Shown here: positions 1 through 6,825 of the stretch, one piece after another
How the letters are laid out: every line of letters starts with the position of its first letter
Numbering within the stretch: the first letter of the stretch is position 1
Source of the DNA: an uncultured Elusimicrobium sp.
GTDB lineage: Bacteria; Elusimicrobiota; Elusimicrobia; Elusimicrobiales; Elusimicrobiaceae
Assembly: GCA_902787065.1 (NCBI GenBank)
Contig: CADAFA010000004.1
Span: 1,147-20,026 of the forward strand
DNA: 18,880 nucleotides
Reading direction: 5' to 3'
The notes under the pieces: model-generated
Databases searched by the model: none
What the model saw: the letters and a program-made list of their open reading frames with translations, nothing else
Told to the model about the DNA's origin: nothing
Program-made: the position numbers and the translations under genes

Positions 1-419
1 TTTAGTGAAGGGATTTTTGGGTTTGTCGGTATATGTAAAATATAATTTGCAAGCGCAATATCTTCCGAGCTTAAACCTGTTTTTTCTGATCCGAAAACAA
101 AGGCAGTTTTGCCTGTAAACTTCGGCAAACTTCTTGAAATTTCCGGTAAACTTATAACTTTGCGGTATGCTACACGCCTATCTAGTGAAGTAGTGGCAAG
201 CAGGGTGGAACAATCGGCAGCTGCCTCTTTTAAACTTTTAAAAATTTTTGCTTTTTTTAAGATATGGCTTGCATGGACTGCGGTAACAGCCTCTTTCCAT
301 GAGGGGGCATAAGGCTCCACAAGCCTTAAATCTGTAAAACCGAAATTACCCATCGCGCGTGCACAAGCACCGATATTTAAAGGGTTTCTGGGGCGGACTA
401 AAATAAAAACTGCTTTCAT
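1..419 (-). CDS. TrmJ/TrmH-like RNA 2'-O-methyltransferase, C-terminus cut by window
   Basis: This is an N-terminal fragment of about 139 residues of a SPOUT (SpoU/TrmH) class RNA ribose methyltransferase; the gene runs off the left edge. Visible landmarks are NPLNIGACARAMGNFGF near residues 12-28 (the motif-1 region of the family) and FGSEKTGLSSEDI followed by IPTNPKIPSL near the end, which matches the S-adenosylmethionine-binding trefoil-knot region of TrmJ, the tRNA Cm32/Um32 methyltransferase. TrmJ is the closest family I recognise, but TrmH or TrmL relatives cannot be separated from a fragment. The ATG at 419-417 overlaps the TAA stop of the upstream desulfidase gene by one base (TAATG), so translation is probably coupled. 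It is the third gene of the radC operon. The family assignment is firm; the tRNA target is inferred. Confidence 0.82.
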   Translation of the reverse strand, partial: MKAVFILVRPRNPLNIGACARAMGNFGFTDLRLVEPYAPSWKEAVTAVHASHILKKAKIFKSLKEAAADCSTLLATTSLDRRVAYRKVISLPEISRSLPKFTGKTAFVFGSEKTGLSSEDIALANYILHIPTNPKIPSL

Positions 420-1699
420 TATTTAATTTTTTCCTTCATTATTCCGACGATAGTGCTATCCACTTTAAGCATACCGACATTTGAAATTTTACTTAAATTT
501 TGAATAGTTTTTTCAGCACAGTTACCGACAAAGCCTTCCGCTTCTGTAATGCCGTAATGCTTAATGCCCATAAAAGCAGCCCTCAAAGCACTGTCAACAG
601 AACTAACAACTTTTAAAGCACATCCGCTTTTTGCACCATCGCAAAGCATACCGCCGATGTCACTTATAATATTATTTATTGCAAGCGTTATGGCTTTGAT
701 ATCAGCACCTTTTTGTTGGTATACCAAAGCGGCAGCAGCACCCACACCCGCTGCAATAGCGCAGCCGCAAATGGGGGCGAGCTCACCGGTAAAAACTTTA
801 ACATAGCCGTTTAATAAATGTGAAAGGGCTATGCTTTTTAAAATTTTTTCTTCTTTAATTTTTAGTTGCGAACCGACATAGTAAGGCACCAAAATTGCCA
901 CAATACCCTGATTGCCGGACCCGCCTGAACTCATTACCGGATGGGAAAAGCCGTCCATACGTCCGTCGGCAGCTTGGGCACATAAAATTTTTGTATCAAT
1001 AACTAAATTTTTACTTAAAATTTTTTGTCTAACTAAATTCTTTAAATAGAAACCGACTTTTTTTAGCCCTTCAGCGGCTTTTGAAGCGGATAAATTCATT
1101 TTAACGCCTTGTTTGATATAGGCTAAATCTTCTTTATCGGCCTGTTCTGCGGCATAAATTAAATCAGCAACAGTTGCAGTTTTTAGTTTCTGTAAATAAG
1201 AATTTTTTTGTGCTTTTTGTTTCTTTTCTTTTAAAATTTTATTGTTTAAGGAAAGGTAAGAAATTTCCTGATGACCGCCTGAAATTACACATTTAACTTT
1301 ATTGCCCTTTTCTCCAATTGCCTTAACGCAAATATAAAAACCTTTTTTTGAAACAGTGTTTAAAACTACACGTTTTTGTTTAATTAAATCGAGGGCTATA
1401 TTTAAAATTTTAGGAGTAACATATTTTAAAAGTTCCATTTTTTTCTCTGGGTTTTTTAAAACTAAGCCTAAAGCAGCCGCTACCAGATTCCCGCGAAGCC
1501 CGCCTGTATTTGGAACTTTTACCCCTAGGCCGTTTTTAAAAGTTGCCCCATCTAAAAATAAAGTAGCTTTTTTAATATTTTCCTTTTTTAAAGCACTTGC
1601 CGCACAGGCTGCTGACAGTGCAACGGAAACAGGCTCCGTACAGCCTAGAGCCGGATATACCTGATGTTTTAAAACTTCTTTTAATAAATTGCTCTTCAT
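419..1699 (-). CDS. cyuA: L-cysteine desulfidase / UPF0597 (CyuA/YhaM) family
   Basis: The 426-residue product is full length for the UPF0597 family (E. coli YhaM/CyuA; archaeal cysteine desulfidase). Characterised members use an oxygen-sensitive [4Fe-4S] cluster to cleave L-cysteine to pyruvate, ammonia and sulfide in the cytoplasm. Conserved blocks seen here are PALGCTEPVSVAL with Cys20, MSSGGSGNQGI near 256-266, ICGCAIAAG with Cys311 and Cys313, and DIGGMLCDGAKSGCALK with Cys353 and Cys360. Cys20 plus two of the later cysteines are the expected cluster ligands. The family is related to L-serine dehydratase, so serine deamination is an alternative activity. The start ATG overlaps the radC TGA stop as ATGA, and the stop overlaps the methyltransferase start. 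Cysteine breakdown fits a fermentative anaerobe; that last point is inference. Confidence 0.88.
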   Translation of the reverse strand: MKSNLLKEVLKHQVYPALGCTEPVSVALSAACAASALKKENIKKATLFLDGATFKNGLGVKVPNTGGLRGNLVAAALGLVLKNPEKKMELLKYVTPKILNIALDLIKQKRVVLNTVSKKGFYICVKAIGEKGNKVKCVISGGHQEISYLSLNNKILKEKKQKAQKNSYLQKLKTATVADLIYAAEQADKEDLAYIKQGVKMNLSASKAAEGLKKVGFYLKNLVRQKILSKNLVIDTKILCAQAADGRMDGFSHPVMSSGGSGNQGIVAILVPYYVGSQLKIKEEKILKSIALSHLLNGYVKVFTGELAPICGCAIAAGVGAAAALVYQQKGADIKAITLAINNIISDIGGMLCDGAKSGCALKVVSSVDSALRAAFMGIKHYGITEAEGFVGNCAEKTIQNLSKISNVGMLKVDSTIVGIMKEKIK

Positions 1700-2394
1700 A
1701 AAAACAATTTTGGTTTTTCTATATAAGAATCAGTTGCAAAACTGTAAATTTTACCGCGCCCGACTATTATATGATCTAACACTTTAACGGACAAAATTTC
1801 CAAAACATTTTTTAAATTATTTGTCATAAATTTATCTTCATTAGACGGGGTTGGATCCCCTGAAGGGTGATTGTGTACACATATTATAGATTTTGCCCCG
1901 TGTTTTAAAATAAGTTCAATTAATTTACGGGGATAAACGGTGGTATTATCAATATTACCCTCGGATAATACTTCCGCAGCTATTAAACGGAGTTTTATAT
2001 CTAAAAACAACACTTCAAAACACTCTTGTTTTTTATTTTGGAGATGGGCCATGCAGTAATTATAAAGTTCTTCATGATTAGCAATACTGTGGCGCTTTTT
2101 AACTTTGTCGTAGGAATGGCGGGTTATAATTTCCCTCACTATATTAATCAGCATTGCGCTTTGCGGGCCTACACCTGCTATTTTTTGTAAATCAAAATTA
2201 CTTGCTTCTAAAACACCGCTTAAGGACCCAAAAGTATTGAGCAAATCCCAAGCTAATTTTTTTGTATCTTTACGGGGAATGGAGTAAGTTAATAAAAGTT
2301 CCAGCACTTCATGATCTAAAAAGGGTTTAAGGCCTTCTTTTTTAAATTTATTTTTAATACGTTCTCTATGACCTAGGTAAGAAAGTTTCTCCAT
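1696..2394 (-). CDS. radC: RadC family JAB/MPN-domain protein
   Basis: RadC (UPF0758) proteins carry a helix-hairpin-helix segment followed by a JAB1/MPN metalloprotease-like fold; their true role is unresolved despite the old DNA-repair label. With the ATG at 2394 the product has 232 residues, normal for the family. It opens with YLGHRERIKNKF, typical of one RadC subgroup, has an HhH-like IAGVGPQSA near residue 72, and the JAMM metal site VHNHPSGDPTPSNED with His174, His176 and Asp180, plus a likely catalytic Glu141. A GTG at 2418 would add eight residues, but it lies upstream of or within a TATAAT box (2406-2401) that sits exactly six bases before the 2394 ATG, so I prefer the shorter form, perhaps translated from a leaderless mRNA. 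It heads the operon with cysteine desulfidase and the methyltransferase and starts just after the terminator of the upstream RNA gene. Confidence 0.9.
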   Translation of the reverse strand: MEKLSYLGHRERIKNKFKKEGLKPFLDHEVLELLLTYSIPRKDTKKLAWDLLNTFGSLSGVLEASNFDLQKIAGVGPQSAMLINIVREIITRHSYDKVKKRHSIANHEELYNYCMAHLQNKKQECFEVLFLDIKLRLIAAEVLSEGNIDNTTVYPRKLIELILKHGAKSIICVHNHPSGDPTPSNEDKFMTNNLKNVLEILSVKVLDHIIVGRGKIYSFATDSYIEKPKLFL

Positions 2395-2400
2395 ATAAAC

Positions 2401-2406
2401 ATTATA
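2401..2406 (-). promoter_or_regulatory. Putative -10 box for radC operon (leaderless arrangement)
   Basis: A perfect TATAAT reads on the minus strand and is followed by six bases and the radC ATG at 2394. A start site seven bases beyond the box would fall on the A of the ATG. There is no good -35 hexamer 16-18 bases upstream and no Shine-Dalgarno. The terminator of the preceding RNA gene lies immediately upstream, so radC needs its own promoter. Confidence 0.5.
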
Positions 2407-2420
2407 CTTTTTTTCCACAT

Positions 2421-2456
2421 AAAAAGAGCAGGCTCAGTTATCCACCGAACCTGCCC
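2421..2456 (-). terminator. Intrinsic terminator of the minus-strand RNA gene
   Basis: On the minus strand a 10-bp stem (2447-2456 pairing with 2426-2435, with two G-U pairs) closes an 11-base loop and is followed directly by TTTTT (2425-2421). It sits at the end of the structured RNA region and just before radC, so it separates the two transcription units. Confidence 0.75.
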
Positions 2457-2823
2457 TAACGACAACTGGAGTTATCCTCCATATACGTCTCCTTTACTGC
2501 TAACTTCTGCGGTAATCCCTACCGCACCTTTGGCAAACGGGGGTAAACTCACCGCACCGCCGCCCCGGACAGCCTAAGTGCAAAACAACTACACCTAAAC
2601 CGCTTTCGCAAGAGCAACAACCCAAGAAACCTGCGCTACCTAAGCTGCCTCCCTCACTTGCAAGCCCTAAAACCGGCACCCTTTAGGGATTTCCGCCAGC
2701 CCCAAGCAATCACCCAAAATCACAGCAACTACTTGAAAAGGGCCCACCTTCAAATCTTCGGGTAGCACTCTTTTTTAGAGTTGGAAACGCTTATTAAAAT
2801 CTAAGCCCCTTATCTGCTACCCA
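2421..2823 (-). ncRNA. Unidentified structured RNA gene, about 400 nt
   Basis: This interval has no convincing protein frame but has a consensus minus-strand promoter upstream, an intrinsic terminator at its end and many local inverted repeats. The predicted start (2823) falls one base before an 8-bp stem, 2815-2822 with 2760-2767, which closes a three-way junction holding two hairpins (2802-2806 with 2789-2793; 2777-2781 with 2767-2771). Further stems include 2749-2753 with 2733-2737, a CCCTTTAGGG hairpin near 2680-2689, a perfect 7-bp stem 2520-2526 with 2508-2514, and 2477-2481 with 2467-2471. It is clearly more G+C-rich than its flanks. Size suits tmRNA or RNase P RNA, but I find no tRNA-like TTCGAC or GGTTCGA elements with CCA end, no GAGGAAAGTCC or ACAGAA core of RNase P, no SRP GGAAGGAAGC loop and no 6S-type long hairpin. 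Loops are T-rich when read on the minus strand, which is unusual; a plus-strand RNA cannot be fully excluded, but the promoter and terminator both favour minus. Confidence 0.65.
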
Positions 2824-2829
2824 TACCAT

Positions 2830-2857
2830 AGTATAAGGGTTTTTTTGAATTTGTCAA
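2830..2857 (-). promoter_or_regulatory. Consensus sigma-70 type promoter for the unidentified RNA
   Basis: On the minus strand a perfect TTGACA (2857-2852) is separated by 16 bases from TATACT (2835-2830). This is the best match to a sigma-70 promoter in the window and, without a coding gene behind it, points to a strongly expressed stable RNA starting near 2823. Confidence 0.75.
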
Positions 2858-3014
2858 GGGGGTAGTTTAAAATATTTTATTTTTTCTTTTTTACCGACGT
2901 AAATTTTAATTAAAATAGAGCAATGCGTTTGTGTAATTTAATTTATTTTTGGGCAGATTTTACTTTTTTTAAAGATATAAGCTTTACCTTTTGCAGTAAA
3001 TTGGTTTAAATATT
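2858..3014. other. AT-rich spacer with nothing recognised
   Basis: The spacer between the RNA-gene promoter and the tRNA-Ala promoter is very AT-rich with homopolymer runs of A and T. I see no open frame, repeat or convincing regulatory site apart from the flanking promoters. AT-rich DNA upstream of both stable-RNA promoters could act as an UP-type element, which is only a suggestion. Confidence 0.5.
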
Positions 3015-3023
3015 TGGTATAAT
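3015..3023 (+). promoter_or_regulatory. Extended -10 promoter of tRNA-Ala
   Basis: TGGTATAAT is an extended -10 element (TGn plus perfect TATAAT) ending eleven bases before the first base of tRNA-Ala. No strong -35 is visible at the normal distance, as is common for extended -10 promoters. Confidence 0.6.
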
Positions 3024-3033
3024 ATATTCATAA

Positions 3034-3109
3034 GGGCCTGTAGCTCAGCTGGGAGAGCGCCTGCATGGCATGCAGGAGGTCGCCGGTTCGATCCCGACCA
3101 GGTCCACCA
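3034..3109 (+). tRNA. tRNA-Ala (anticodon GGC)
   Basis: A complete 76-nt cloverleaf: acceptor GGGCCTG pairs with CAGGTCC (one G-U), D-arm stem GCTC/GAGC, anticodon stem CCTGC/GCAGG around loop ATGGCAT with anticodon GGC, and a T-arm containing GGTTCGATCC. The discriminator is A and CCA is encoded (3107-3109). GGC reads GCC and GCU alanine codons. The gene has its own promoter and is followed by a terminator. Confidence 0.97.
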
Positions 3110-3114
3110 TTTTC

Positions 3115-3142
3115 AAAACCCCCTTATTTTAAAGGGGGTTTT
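3115..3142. terminator. Bidirectional intrinsic terminator after tRNA-Ala
   Basis: AAAACCCCC and GGGGGTTTT form a perfect stem around a 7- to 10-base AT loop. The flanking A and T runs make it work in either direction, ending the tRNA-Ala transcript on the plus strand and the glycolate-oxidase-like operon (stop at 3163) on the minus strand. Confidence 0.85.
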
Positions 3143-3162
3143 AAATATACAAAAAAGGTTTG

Positions 3163-4095
3163 TTACTGGGTAATAATAGTTTCTATTGGTATAATCTCTT
3201 TATCTATCTTATATTTCTTGAGTAGTTTTTTTAGGAAAATATTATCTCTTTCACTTAAAGTAATTAAAATTTTTTGCGGGACGCTTTTTAAATATCCCAC
3301 AGTTTTTGGATGATAGTTCGGCCCGTAATAATACCTATTATTAACAAAATTTAAGGTGTTATTTTTAAATACTTCAAATAATTTTCCTTCTTCTTCTTTC
3401 ATTTCTTGAGTTAGATAAGTGTTTGATAAAATTATTAGGCTGTCATCGGATAATTTTACAGTTTTTGGTTTTAAAACCTGCGTGATAAATAAAATTTGTT
3501 TGGTATCTAATTTTATTTTACCTTCTGAAATTTTGTTTTTTATAAGGCGGTAATTTTCAATATCATCAAAAATATAGGTTTTAAATTCCGGTAGCTTTTC
3601 TAAAGAATAAGGGGTAATAATTTTTTTGTATAAAGTTCTGTCAAAACCATTTTTGTTTAATAAATCCAGACTTTGTTTAACTTGTTTAAAATTTGTAGAA
3701 GAGGTTAAAAACAAATTATCTGTTTTATCAAAAAATTTCCTAAAATAAATTCTAAACAAAATATTTTTGAACCCTAGTGTTTTAGGCCTTTTGTCTTTAA
3801 TATTCAAAATATTTTTCAGTTTCTCGTTTATTTTTTGAGGGTTAAGCCCAGCCGGACACAAAACAGTACAGTTGTTGCACTTTTTGCAAGTTTTTATAAT
3901 TTTTAGGATATCACCGCCGTCTTGCCTTAAAGTTAATTTCTTTTTTGCTAAGAGTGCCGCAATTTGAACCCGACCGCGGGGGCCATAGCCCTCCTGTTTA
4001 TATAGGCGGTAAGCCGGGCAATTTTGTAAACATAAGCCGCAATGATTGCATTTTAAAGCATCACAAAAAACAGTATCAAAGTTTTGTTTTTTCAT
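3163..4095 (-). CDS. GlcF-like iron-sulfur subunit, shortened, without CCG domains
   Basis: The product has 310 residues from the ATG at 4095, which has a Shine-Dalgarno AAGGAC seven bases upstream; the longer frame to 4143 adds 16 residues and has no such site. The N-terminus holds two ferredoxin-type CX2CX2CX3C motifs (Cys16, 19, 22, 26 and Cys70, 73, 76, 80, each followed by Pro), as in GlcF and other lactate/glycolate oxidase iron-sulfur subunits, so it should carry two [4Fe-4S] clusters and pass electrons from the flavoprotein encoded just upstream. GlcF is normally about 400 residues with two cysteine-rich CCG domains; here residues 81-310 contain no cysteine at all and resemble nothing I recognise. 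It overlaps the upstream gene by 20 bases, so the two are co-translated. The electron-transfer role is sound inference; the partner of the C-terminal region is unknown. Confidence 0.75.
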   Translation of the reverse strand: MKKQNFDTVFCDALKCNHCGLCLQNCPAYRLYKQEGYGPRGRVQIAALLAKKKLTLRQDGGDILKIIKTCKKCNNCTVLCPAGLNPQKINEKLKNILNIKDKRPKTLGFKNILFRIYFRKFFDKTDNLFLTSSTNFKQVKQSLDLLNKNGFDRTLYKKIITPYSLEKLPEFKTYIFDDIENYRLIKNKISEGKIKLDTKQILFITQVLKPKTVKLSDDSLIILSNTYLTQEMKEEEGKLFEVFKNNTLNFVNNRYYYGPNYHPKTVGYLKSVPQKILITLSERDNIFLKKLLKKYKIDKEIIPIETIITQ

Positions 4096-5995
4096 CCAAA
4101 TAGTCCTTAAAAATTTTAGGTTTAAAAATATTATTCTTATCAAAAACTTTTTTAAGATTTATTAATGTTTCATTAATTTCAAATTTATTTTTGTTTACTT
4201 TGCTCTTAATTTGATAAGGTAATAACCGCAAAGTAAAAACAAGCGGTGCCCCAAACGCACCTTGGGTGCCTGCCATAAAATGTATGAGGTCATAACCGGC
4301 TGCATTTTTAACGAATTTACCGCCTATATTTATTAAACCTTCCCCGCACACAAAAGTTAGGCCTGTAACAAAATCAGGGAAATTTGTGTCTTTACCGCTT
4401 AAAAATAAATCAAGCAAAGTACCTCTTTTTTGCGCAGTCGGTAAATAAAATTTAAGAGGGTTTAACTGTTTATTTAAATCTTCAATCAAAGCCCCTGCTT
4501 GTACGGTTAAAGTATAATTTTCTTTATCAAAATCAATAATTTTATTTAAAGTTTTTATTTGTTTAAAATCAAATTCTTTTTGGCCTTTTGCTTGTTCGTA
4601 AAAAATTGATGTCCAGGTGGGAACATCTTGTTTTTTACTGTCGCAGAGGGGCAATATTTTTTGTGGGTTTAACATGTCTTTTGTATCTAAAGTATTTTTT
4701 ATTTTATTGAATAGATTCAAAGTATCTTGGCTAAAAAATATATTCATTACTGCGCGTTTTTGAACGGCAATACCATGCTCTGCACTAAGAGTCCCTCCCA
4801 TAGAAGAAACAAATTTATCAATTTCTTTGAGAGCAATTTTTATTTGATTTGCCTCATAGGCATTATTCCCGTCAAAAATAATATTTGGGTGGAAGTTACC
4901 GTCGCCTGCATGGAAAACTATTGTTCCCCTTAAATTGTGTTTTTTTAAGGTATCTTGAACAAATTCAACAGCTGTGGCGAGTTTCGGGCGTTCTACAGCA
5001 TAATCATAAGAAACAAGACCATTTGCTTCTTTAGCTAAAGCAAGCGCGGCTTTTGCCCTGGTAAGCCAAACTTTTTCAAGTTCCTCTTTGGTCAATTTTG
5101 TTTTTATTTCTTCTGCCCCAGTATTTTTAAAAATATTTATTATTTTTTTTGTATCTTCTGAAATTTGCTTTTTCTTACCTTCAAATTCCGCTATCAGCAG
5201 TGTTTTAATATTTGTATTTTTATATTCTGTTAAAGACAGGGCATTTTCATCCATAACTTCCAAAGCACTAGGTAAAAATCCCAGAGAAATTATTTTTTGT
5301 ACTGCTTGCATTGTATCTTTTAAATTTAAAAAACCGGCAGTTAAAGTTTCTTTGTACGGTGCAAGCGGAAGTATTTTTACTTTTAATTTTGTGATAATTC
5401 CCAAAGTTCCCTCACTATGGGTAAGCAAATGTAAAAGCGGGTTTTCTTTAGTTAAATTTAATATTTTACCGTTAGCCAAAACAATTTCAGCACCAATTAG
5501 ATTTTGCGCACTGGCGCCGTATTTTAAACTGCGGGCCCCCCCGGCATTTAAAGCAAAATTCCCCCCGACCGTTGAGAAGGCCCTGCTTGCAGGGTCCGGC
5601 GCAAAAAAGAAACCGAGGGGTGCTAAAATATCCTGTAAATCTTGATTTACAACCCCGCTTTCAACAATAGCATAAGTTTCTTTGGTATTTATTTCAAGAA
5701 CTTTATCAAGTGCAGCTAAATTTAAAACGAAACCGCCTTTTAAAGGCAGGCAGGCACCGTCGTGATTTGAGGCACTCATCCTTACCGTTGTCGGGAAATC
5801 ATATTTATGTAAAATTTCCATAACTTTTGCAACTTGTGTTGTAGTTTTTATATTTAAAACAGCTTCAGGCCTTGCTTTTAAGGGGCTGCTGTCATAACTG
5901 TTAAGCAAAAGGTTTAACCTTGAAGTTAAAACATTTTTATCCCCAAGTATTTTTTTAAGTTCTTCTAAAGCTTTTTTGAATTTGTTTTCCCGCAT
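4076..5995 (-). CDS. GlcD-GlcE-like fusion: FAD-linked 2-hydroxyacid dehydrogenase
   Basis: The 639-residue product combines two relatives of the vanillyl-alcohol-oxidase flavoprotein family. Residues 1-450 match GlcD or D-lactate dehydrogenase: FAD-binding loop STVGGNFALNAGG near 141-153, HSEGTLGIIT near 193-202, the C-terminal HAGDGNFHPN near 362-370 and SAEHGI near 404-409. Residues about 490-600 look like a shortened GlcE: LTVQAGALIEDLN, then GLINIGGKFVKNAAGYD and GTQGAFG near 577-582. In E. coli GlcD, GlcE and GlcF are separate subunits of glycolate oxidase, which oxidises glycolate to glyoxylate. Substrate here could equally be D-lactate or another 2-hydroxyacid. The usual EHGIG motif reads EHGIA. 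The GlcE half is only about 190 residues against about 350. The start has no clear Shine-Dalgarno; a TAGTAT box lies six bases upstream of the ATG. Confidence 0.85.
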   Translation of the reverse strand: MRENKFKKALEELKKILGDKNVLTSRLNLLLNSYDSSPLKARPEAVLNIKTTTQVAKVMEILHKYDFPTTVRMSASNHDGACLPLKGGFVLNLAALDKVLEINTKETYAIVESGVVNQDLQDILAPLGFFFAPDPASRAFSTVGGNFALNAGGARSLKYGASAQNLIGAEIVLANGKILNLTKENPLLHLLTHSEGTLGIITKLKVKILPLAPYKETLTAGFLNLKDTMQAVQKIISLGFLPSALEVMDENALSLTEYKNTNIKTLLIAEFEGKKKQISEDTKKIINIFKNTGAEEIKTKLTKEELEKVWLTRAKAALALAKEANGLVSYDYAVERPKLATAVEFVQDTLKKHNLRGTIVFHAGDGNFHPNIIFDGNNAYEANQIKIALKEIDKFVSSMGGTLSAEHGIAVQKRAVMNIFFSQDTLNLFNKIKNTLDTKDMLNPQKILPLCDSKKQDVPTWTSIFYEQAKGQKEFDFKQIKTLNKIIDFDKENYTLTVQAGALIEDLNKQLNPLKFYLPTAQKRGTLLDLFLSGKDTNFPDFVTGLTFVCGEGLINIGGKFVKNAAGYDLIHFMAGTQGAFGAPLVFTLRLLPYQIKSKVNKNKFEINETLINLKKVFDKNNIFKPKIFKDYLDEKTKL

Positions 5996-6024
5996 AACCC
6001 TATACTAAATTGTATAATATTAAT
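5996..6024. promoter_or_regulatory. 29-bp divergent promoter region
   Basis: Only 29 bases separate the divergent start codons at 5995 and 6025. On the plus strand TATAAT (6013-6018) is followed by six bases and ATG. On the minus strand TAGTAT (6007-6002) is followed by six bases and ATG. Neither gene has room for a leader or a good Shine-Dalgarno, so both mRNAs may be leaderless and their promoters must overlap, with -35 regions lying inside the opposite gene's leader or coding start. Confidence 0.5.
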
Positions 6025-6825
6025 ATGGTAAGTAAAAGTAAAAATACGGCAAAAAATATTTTTGTTATAGGGGATGTGCATGGGGAGTATCATGGTTTTG
6101 CCGCAGCTTTGATTCATGCTAAATTAATTAATCCTGATCTTGAGTGGACTGGCCAACAAAATATTTTAGTTCAAATAGGGGACATTATTGACCGAGGTTA
6201 TTATCCTCTCCAGGTGGATGGGCTTTTAGATATTTTGCAACAGGAGGCTAAAAGAAGCGGGGGGAAAGTGGTCCGCTTAGTAGGTAACCATGAGCTTGAA
6301 TTGCTTAAGAAAAATTATTTTATAACTTCTTTACCTTATTTTCAGATAGAAGAATACCGCAATAAACTTATCAAACAAATTAAAGAAGGTTCTTTGCAAG
6401 CAGCCTATTATGTAAGAGGTTTTGTTATAACCCACTCCGGAATTTGCAATAATTTATATGAGGTGTTTAAAAAGGAAATACCTAAAATCACACCTTTGAA
6501 ACTTGTTAAACACATAAATACCCTTTTTAAAAAAGCTGTTTTAAAGGATAATTACACCCACCCGATTTTCAATATAAGCTATTTACGGGGTGGTAAAAAT
6601 TCTTTTGGTGGCATATTTTGGGAAGATTTAAGATATTTAGCACAAAATTATTCGAAAGTGCCGTTTAAACAAATTTTAGGCCATACAAGATTACAGGAAA
6701 ATTTTGAAACTGAAGACGGTAAAATTATAGAGATAGATATCGGTTTAAATAAGGTATTGGACGGTACCTATTCCTATCCTGTCATAAATAAAGATAAAAA
6801 ATTAGTTTTTAAAAAGGTGATATAA
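6025..6825 (+). CDS. PPP-superfamily metallophosphatase (Shewanella-like type)
   Basis: The 266-residue protein has the full calcineurin-like metallophosphoesterase signature: GDVHG (Asp17, His19), GDIIDRG (Asp53, Asp56, Arg57), GNHE (Asn88, His89), THSGI (His137) and GHT (His220). The DRG and GNHE forms place it in the PPP group of Ser/Thr phosphatases, and it resembles the Shewanella-like phosphatases more than ApaH, but substrate cannot be read from sequence. No signal peptide is seen, so it is cytoplasmic. The ATG at 6025 is chosen over an upstream TTG at 6010 because TATAAT at 6013-6018 lies inside the longer version. It is directly followed by mazG with no spacer (TAA then ATG), suggesting linked removal of unwanted nucleotides or phosphates; that link is speculative. 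Confidence 0.85.
   Translation: MVSKSKNTAKNIFVIGDVHGEYHGFAAALIHAKLINPDLEWTGQQNILVQIGDIIDRGYYPLQVDGLLDILQQEAKRSGGKVVRLVGNHELELLKKNYFITSLPYFQIEEYRNKLIKQIKEGSLQAAYYVRGFVITHSGICNNLYEVFKKEIPKITPLKLVKHINTLFKKAVLKDNYTHPIFNISYLRGGKNSFGGIFWEDLRYLAQNYSKVPFKQILGHTRLQENFETEDGKIIEIDIGLNKVLDGTYSYPVINKDKKLVFKKVI

Noticed and set aside
109..312. 67-codon plus-strand frame
   Set aside because: It is antisense to the TrmJ-like gene, with no start signal and no recognisable product.
2533..2577. Plus-strand 15-codon frame starting GCAAAC inside the RNA region, resembling a tmRNA tag
   Set aside because: The encoded tag ANGGKLTAPPPRTA lacks the usual hydrophobic LAA-type end, and no tRNA-like domain (GGTTCGA T-arm, TTCGAC 5' element, CCA end) exists on that strand; promoter and terminator point to the minus strand.
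2500..2679. Minus-strand 59-codon frame from a GTG, glycine- and cysteine-rich
   Set aside because: There is no ATG and no spaced Shine-Dalgarno, and it lies within the hairpin-rich RNA; composition follows from the G/T-rich strand rather than a protein.
2806..2847. Possible plus-strand terminator (CCCTTAT...ATAAGGG then T-run)
   Set aside because: The stem is only 7 bp with a long 19-base loop and coincides with the strong minus-strand promoter; noted as weak evidence for a plus-strand transcript only.
5088..5645. 185-codon plus-strand frame
   Set aside because: It is antisense to the GlcD-GlcE fusion, whose motifs are clear; the Phe/Ser/Lys-rich translation is typical of a reverse frame in AT-rich DNA.
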